Positions 58,380 to 64,000 of a stretch of 64,000 nt of DNA are shown here, piece by piece; the stretch's first letter is position 1, and every line of letters begins with the position of its first letter. The notes under the pieces are model-generated. The model did no database searches. It had not been told where the DNA came from and was given only the letters and a program-made list of their open reading frames with translations. The stretch covers positions 17,756,223-17,820,222 of the forward strand of contig CM055102.1 in the NCBI GenBank assembly GCA_029204225.1, given 5' to 3'. The position numbers and the translations under genes were made by a program. The stretch is from Diphasiastrum complanatum (lineage: Eukaryota > Streptophyta > Lycopodiopsida > Lycopodiales > Lycopodiaceae).

Positions 58380-60480
58380 AGATTCAATCTATCAGGGGCC
58401 AAAATTGATTGTTCCAAATCATAGATTGACCAAGTTCATTCACTCGATCTTCTATGTCAAGTGATAAGGACCAAGATCTTGTATTGGACATTCGATTTGA
58501 ACTATCTCAAGTGATGGGAATCGACTTTGCTTGAGCTATCTTAGTATACTAGACTTGGGATTGGTTAAGTCTGATCACTTGATGAGCCGTGTCGGGTGAT
58601 AAGCAACAAAACCACGCATAGATATAAAATTTAAGTTATCATGTGTAATAGGGGTTTGAAAAGAGGTTGAACTTGAGTTGTCTTAATATCTTGCTTGTTG
58701 AGTCTAGTCACTTGATAGAGCCATGTCAAGTTAAGCAACAAAATCATATGCTAGGTAGCAAATTTTGACTTTCTCGAGTTATAGAGACACCAAAATGGCG
58801 CTATTTACATTGATAGACACCAAGATTGAGCTATCTGATGTGAAGGTGGTCAATTATGATCACTCAAAGAACAATCATGAGTAATTAGAACCAAAATTGA
58901 GTTGTCTCACATGTAAGCACTGTATTCAAAGTTACATGAATGTCATAAACTCGAAATTACTCTAACTTGGTCACTCAATGCCTTATCTCAAGTGATAGAC
59001 AATAATTTTGAGCTATATCGCACGATAGGGGTCAATCCATTGATAAGCGATAAGAAACAATCAATCTAAATAAAGCCAAACAAAAGTGCTTCTTTTGTGG
59101 AAAGAAGAGGCACTTTGCATCCCAATGCTACAAAAAGAAGAATGCACAAGATGAGAGCAAGCAAGGCAACCTTACCATTGAGGATTATGAGGAGGAAGTT
59201 GACTCATCCTTGATGGCATCTACACCAACAAGCAAGAGCTATTCCAATGACACATGGTGGATTGAGAGTGGGGCTAGTTCCCACATGACATTCCAAAAGG
59301 AATTCTTCTGAACCCTTGTACCTTTTTAAGGTTGTAAAAAGTCTATTCTAACAGCAAGTGATCAAGAATGTAGAATAGATTGAGTGGGAACAATCTCTTT
59401 AAGTCTTGGATCCTCTAAAAGATTGGATATAGAAAATGTACTCTATGTTTCTAATCTTACTAGGAGCTTGTTTGGTGTTGGGCAACTAATGGATAGTGGT
59501 TTAGATGTTCATTTTACGAAAGGTGTTTGCTCTATAATGGTACTTGCATTGTAAACGGATTTAAGCAAAGGAGGCTATTCAAGCTTGATGCTAATGTGTT
59601 TTTTGGAAGTGTGAACATGGTTAAGAGGAGCTTACACAAGTGGAACTTTGGCATAAGAGGTTGGGCCACCCCAACTTCAAATCAATGGAGATCCTATGCA
59701 CAAAGGAGCTTGCACTCGGCCTTTCAAAAGCATTTTCAAAGTGTGGAAAGAATTGTGAGACTTGTATCCTCTCAAAGACTCGTAGGCAATTATTTGCTAC
59801 TACTAGATCTTCTAAGTCATTATATCTCATTCATAGTAGATTCAAAACTAGTTGATCATAATCTCTTGATCAGCCATGTCGAGTGAATAGCATCAAAATC
59901 ACACATTAGGCATTGAATTTGAGCTATTCCAAGTGATAGGTACCAGATTCAAGCTATTTCAATATCTTGAAGTCACTCTTCTATTGGTTTTGTCACTCAA
60001 TGGACAATCTCGAATGATAAAGGCCAGAAATACAACTATCTTTAATGGTAGATAGCAAATTTGAGCAATTTGATGTGATAGAGATCAAATGTCAACAATA
60101 ATTGGTGCAACAAAATACACTAGATCTGAAACTAGTTGAGTCTAATAACTTAATGAGCCATGTTGGGTGATAAGAAAAAAAATTACACATTGGGCATCAA
60201 ATTTTGGCATTCCCAAATGATAGGCAACAAATTTAATCTATTTGGATGAAATCCCTCAAACTTGATCACTCTATGAGAAGCCTCAGGTGAGAAGTGCCAA
60301 AATGAGACTTTTTACATTGATAGACATCAAGTTTGAGCTATCTCATGTGATGCTGGTTAATTATGATTACTCAATGGGCTATGTCAAGCGACAGGGGCCA
60401 AAATAGAGTTGTTTCACATGTAAGTATCAAATTCAAGTTACTTGATATTTCCAAACTCGGAATTTTGAAGATTTTGATGA
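58380..60480. repeat. Degenerate satellite-like repeats, interrupted by copia-6
   Basis: Short blocks such as GTGATAGG.ACCAAATTTGAG, TGAGCTATCTCA and GAGCCATGTCGGGTGATAAG recur every 50-70 bases in 58380-59070 and 59860-60480. A longer stretch (about 58600-58930) matches 60130-60440 block by block, including TTTACATTGATAGACA and TTTCACATGTAAG. The copia piece at 59075-59855 splits the array. Confidence 0.65.
59075..59855 (+). pseudogene. copia-6 gag zinc knuckle, protease and pre-integrase fragment
   Basis: KCFFCGKKRHFASQCYKK is a full CCHC knuckle. DTWWIESGASSHMTFQKEFF is the protease active site, but with Glu for the catalytic Asp. LDIENVLYVSNLTRSLFGVG follows, and after a frame change LWHKRLGHPNFKSME (59642) and CETCILSK are the pre-integrase motifs. 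It stops at about 59855 and satellite sequence resumes. Confidence 0.85.
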
Positions 60481-60501
60481 TTTCTTAATAATGACAAACA
60501 T

Positions 60502-61785
60502 TTACCAGTTACTGCTTAGAATATTTATCTTATGAGATAAAATATTCATGAGTAACTCTGTTTGCAGCGCTTCTAGTTCAGTCATCTTGAAGGGTTCTTC
60601 ATCATGAGAAAACTGCGTATTCATATCCGTTCGTGGATTATTCAGTAGCTGCACAAGTGAAGAATGGACTTCAGTTGCTGCTTTAGCTGCTTCAAGCTCC
60701 TCTTCTTCTTGCAATTGTTTAATCCACTACCTCATACCTTGATATCTCCTCTTTTTGGCATGGAGATTTGGATAGACTCCAGATGTTGTTGGTATATCAA
60801 TGAATGGTATAGAATCAGCAGGTATTGGATCTGCTACCGATTCTTTCTGCTTTTGTGCTCTGGTAACCACCATCAAGGGTATACTTGGTTCAAGTTGAAC
60901 TGCTGGTCTTTGCTTGATTGTTATCAAATTGACAGGAGCTGTAGCAGGTGGCGGCTTCGGTCTTGTTGGACACTCCTTATAGCAATGCCCATAACCACAT
61001 TCACGACAGATACAAATTGGTCTTTGTTTGGACATTCTACAACTCTGTGATTTTATCTACATGCAAAGCATCCTAGTGGCACTCTGGTCCAATTTCTAGA
61101 TGCTTGTTGTTGCACAGCAGCATAAATAGCATACTGTTTTGAAAGTCCGTCTCATTATTGTAATTCCATTGCTCGTTGCCTTTGTAAGGTTCTGGTTCCA
61201 TCAAATTAGCAGGAGGAGTCGGTTGTGTCAGTGAGGCTGGTAAAGCTAATCTCTCCGGATACCCAAGACGATGTTTGGCTACAGGATCCTTTCCGTAAAG
61301 AAGTTCCCAATATGCCATTTGTGCATATCATTGATGGATAATCTGAGGATTAAAGTGGCAATAAACAGTCTCATGATCAGGTGAATTGCACAAATGGCAA
61401 ATACTGGTTTCTATTTGTTTTTTCAATTGAGGACATTCATTTGCTGTGTGATTGCCCATACAAATGGAACACCAGACATTTTTCCTGGTAGGAAAAGTCT
61501 TAGCAAATTTCTCAGATTTGTTGTTTGTTTTTTCATTGAAATCTGACAAGGCTTTGTTCTTTTCATCAAATTGCGATTGCAACTTTTCCATCTGTATCTG
61601 CTAGTTCTTCCCGAGATCTTGAACTCGTTGGGCATCATCTCTACAATAGCGTTCATATTTGTTGATGCAATAGTGGTGGATGTCGTAGTGGTCTGTCCTG
61701 TTGTATAAGGCAACATACCAATATTCGGCTCATGATCTGAATCTTCATCCTCCTCTCGTATTGCATCGTCCATAGCATTTTGCAA
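60502..61785 (-). pseudogene. Ty3/gypsy-like gag region with zinc knuckles (gypsy-2)
   Basis: Read on the minus strand: DEDSDHEPNIGMLPYTT (61785-61690), two zinc knuckles CSICMGNHTANEC and CHLCNSPDHETVYC (61591-61328), LGYPERLALPASLTQP (61318-61073), a further CICRECGYGHCYKEC knuckle with TRPKPPPATAP (61035-60727), and an acidic coil EEEELEAAKAATEVH (60714-60502). Frames change several times. The stretch 61064-61690 is the paralogue of 49230-49936. Pol is missing on this side. Confidence 0.75.
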
Positions 61786-61916
61786 AATTGTGTACTCATT
61801 ATGGCATTTCAGCTAACGTCTGATCCTTTAATCATGGCATTTTCGTTAATCAGCTCGGGTTCGCACTCAGATCTGAGGTGTTTAACCCGTTCAATATAAT
61901 TCCGAACCATTTCTCA

Positions 61917-62098
61917 CTTTCCCATTTTAACTTTACCTAAAAGTAGGAAAGGGCCAAAGATTCTGATGTTAGTCAGATTGGGTTTTCTGCCCCACCATAA
62001 TTCGTGTGGTGTCATGTGAGAAACACCAGACTTTCATGTCCTGTTCTGAATGTAAGCAGCTGTAGCTACTACTTCAGCCCACAATACTCTTGGAGTTT
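61917..62098 (-). pseudogene. copia-7 integrase fragment
   Basis: VLWAEVVATAAYIQNRT, a stop, then SHMTPHELWWGRKPNLTNI and RIFGP form the segment after the integrase core of copia. Its 5' side is cut at 62099 by the start of the 0.67-kb repeat; its 3' side runs into gypsy-2. Confidence 0.8.
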
Positions 62099-62777
62099 TG
62101 TTGGGGGTATTCCCAACAAAGTGTAAATAAATAAAATCCTCCAATAAAATGTGTTGCGAGGGCATGGCATCCTGCGCGTATAAGCCCATGGCCCAATGAG
62201 CACGCAATTGAAGTTGTAAATAAAATAAACTTGACTTGGGCCTTGTAGTTAAAATAAAACTAGAGGCCTCATTTTTAAACTTAGAGATCACTTTTTAGAG
62301 TTGGGTCCAAATTGGGACTCACATGAATCTTGTGATTTCTAATGTACTTTTGTGGACCCTTGGATCAAGTTGGGTCCAAGATGAATGATTAGGATCATTG
62401 TGAATATTAGCCAATAAGATTGAGGGGCACGGGCCTTCTCCATTTTATAAAAAGACACCATTTGTACACTATTTCCATGCTTAATGAGAAGGAGGAAACT
62501 CTACCATTTTTGGAAGAGAAGCATCCTCATTTGCTATTCACTACTTGCTATTACTCTTGGTTGTGTTTTCTATTGCTTTCTATTTTCATGTTTATTGTTT
62601 GCCATAGTGAATGTTTTTTCATTAGCAACCATAAGGAGCATTTGAGCTAACCTCCACCTTCACTCTCTTTCTCTCTCTTTCTCTTCTCTTCTCAATCTCT
62701 TCTTCTCCATTCCTTCCCTTCAACCAAACTATGATGAATGTTAGTGTAGAGGAGTAGAGTTAATGAGGAGTAGTATA
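62099..62777 (+). repeat. 0.67-kb repeat, inverted partner of 40919-41592
   Basis: It starts TGTTGGGGGTATTCCC in the middle of a copia integrase fragment and matches the minus-strand copy at 40919-41592 along its length. A 76-codon frame (62420-62650) is kept in both copies but shows no known domain. The right end is cut by the LTR that starts at 62778. Confidence 0.8.
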
Positions 62778-63427
62778 TGTGAAAGATTCAACTAGTTTCA
62801 TCACATTTTGCAATATTTCCATATTTGGCATATTGAGGCCAAAACTTGTTTTAGACTTAGAGGTTGACTTTTCAAAGTTCATTAGTCTAAATTTCATTTG
62901 AATAAACACTTTTCGAAAGTGTGGGAAAGATAGAATGCGAGTTTGAGTAGATGCAATTTGAATAAGTTGGGTACATTGAATCTAGACCCAAAATTAGTAG
63001 GGTTAGCATTTTGGTGAGAAAGCCAAGTGGCCAAATAGGGTTTTGACCTGTTATAAAAGGATGTAACTCATGGAGAGAGTCATCTTCTCTCTTCTCTATC
63101 TCATTTCATACTTATACATAGTTCTCTTGGGTTCTACTATCCATTGGTGCACTATCTTGGTGATTGCTTGCAATTCTATGTGTAGAATGATCTATATTTG
63201 TTATTTTTGGATCCACACATGTGAAATACAGTAGCGTGATGGTTTTGTATGGATAGCAACAGTAAATAATCATTTCACTCAAGTTTGATCAAATTCTATT
63301 AGTGTTTGCATCTCAAATTGTGTGTAGATGCTGATTTTTCTACATTGGTGAGATTGGTAGTGTATTTCTCTTTCTAACCAAAGATCATTCAAGTAGATTG
63401 GATCTTAAGGATCTGAAATCTTTCACA
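62778..63427 (+). mobile_element. Copia 5' LTR of an element leaving the window
   Basis: It starts TGTGAAAG and ends CTTTCACA, a perfect 8-bp inverted pair; 650 bp. TTATAAAAGG at 63051-63060 is the TATA box. TGGTATCAGAGC (63428-63439) follows at once, the initiator tRNA-Met primer-binding site. The flank GTATA (62773-62777) is the likely 5-bp target duplication. The solo LTR at 33633-34286 is of the same family. Confidence 0.92.
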
Positions 63428-64000
63428 TGGTATCAGAGCTTTTGTTTCAGGTTATGAAGGAGAAAATCAGATCTATCAATGATTTGGTGAAGATATCAAG
63501 TCTAGAGCATGCTAGAGAGGATTCTACACCAAAATCGGATTTTTCGCTTTTGTAGATTGGATCTTTTGTAGATCAAAACACTAAACAGGTCAATATACTT
63601 GTTCAATTTCAATTTTTGAATTCACATACTGGATTAGACCGATTTTTGGATCATTGGTTCAGCCTAAGTAGTGTCTTATAAATTGCATATCAAATTTTCA
63701 GCATTTGCATGTAGATTTGGAATAGTCAATTTTTTGTGATTTTGTCAAAACCCTAATTTTGATTGGATCTCTAGATAGTGAGATTGCTGGACTTCATTTG
63801 AGTGTGTTTCAATCTTAGGAAGTGGCAAAAGTCATTGGATTGAGGATAGATCATAGGTTGATCAAGATTCCATGATTCTATGTGTTGATTTGCTTGGATA
63901 AGTGCTAGAAGAGAATTTGTGAGATAGTTTCAAATCTTGGTGATTTCTTTTGAAAGCATTTGTTGTTGGTCAAAGGAGTGCTTTGTGCATTGAATCAGGT
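63428..64000 (+). mobile_element. Primer-binding site and leader of the same copia element
   Basis: After the primer-binding site at 63428-63439 there is about 560 bases of leader without a clear gag start. The gag-pol part should lie beyond base 64000. Confidence 0.75.

Overview
The window looks like nuclear DNA from a land plant with a large, transposon-rich genome, most likely a fern or another non-flowering vascular plant. That placement is inferred from three things: two host-type genes in 64 kb, many decayed copia and gypsy fragments, and a PPR-DYW protein whose repeats are very regular. No tRNA, rRNA, CRISPR or bacterial-type feature was seen.

Host-type genes. An intronless F-box/kelch gene lies at 12585-13724 (+). 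A five-exon gene on the minus strand (26449 to 22908) joins two PDF motifs, of the kind found in organellar single-stranded-DNA-binding (OSB) proteins, in frame to about 15 PPR motifs and an E/E+/DYW domain; splice sites and phases agree at every junction. A broken dirigent-like 5' gene piece sits at 35482-35704 (-).

The candidate new system is at about 50.25-57 kb. It holds (a) a minus-strand gene, 52155 to 50250, that starts with a divergent histone H3-like ORF, passes into a Pro/Ser-rich linker and ends in a Ulp1/C48-type cysteine protease; (b) a plus-strand gene of unknown function, 53550-55118, with in-frame stops; (c) an intact four-exon minus-strand gene, 56928 to 55148, for a 515-residue RNase H-fold DDE transposase-like protein; and (d) about a dozen copies of an 18-bp motif (GATATCGGATCAACGCGC and variants) in the Ulp1 intron and in the divergent promoter region, found in dense clusters nowhere else in the window. 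I read this as an old DNA transposon that carries an H3 mimic. Its ends were not found.

The rest is mainly retrotransposon debris: copia pieces at 3.4-6.3, 17.1-19.6, 34.5-35.5, 38.1-40.8, 49.9-50.2, 59.1-59.9 and 61.9-62.1 kb, and gypsy pieces at 46.4-49.9 and 60.5-61.8 kb. LTRs with recognisable ends lie at 33633-34286 (solo, near-perfect TSD), 45723-46404 (-) and 62778-63427 (with PBS; its element leaves the window). Two long minus-strand ORF regions (28946-30764 and 41593-44666) are copies of one unrecognised protein family: N-terminal domain, Ser/Thr/Pro-rich middle, coiled coil, each behind a TATA box. Further repeats are a tandem pair of tRNA-like SINE heads (11608-11811), two MITE-like copies (9.8 and 15.1 kb), a degenerate satellite split by copia (58.4-60.5 kb), microsatellites, and long inverted copies of a 0.67-kb repeat (40919-41592 and 62099-62777).
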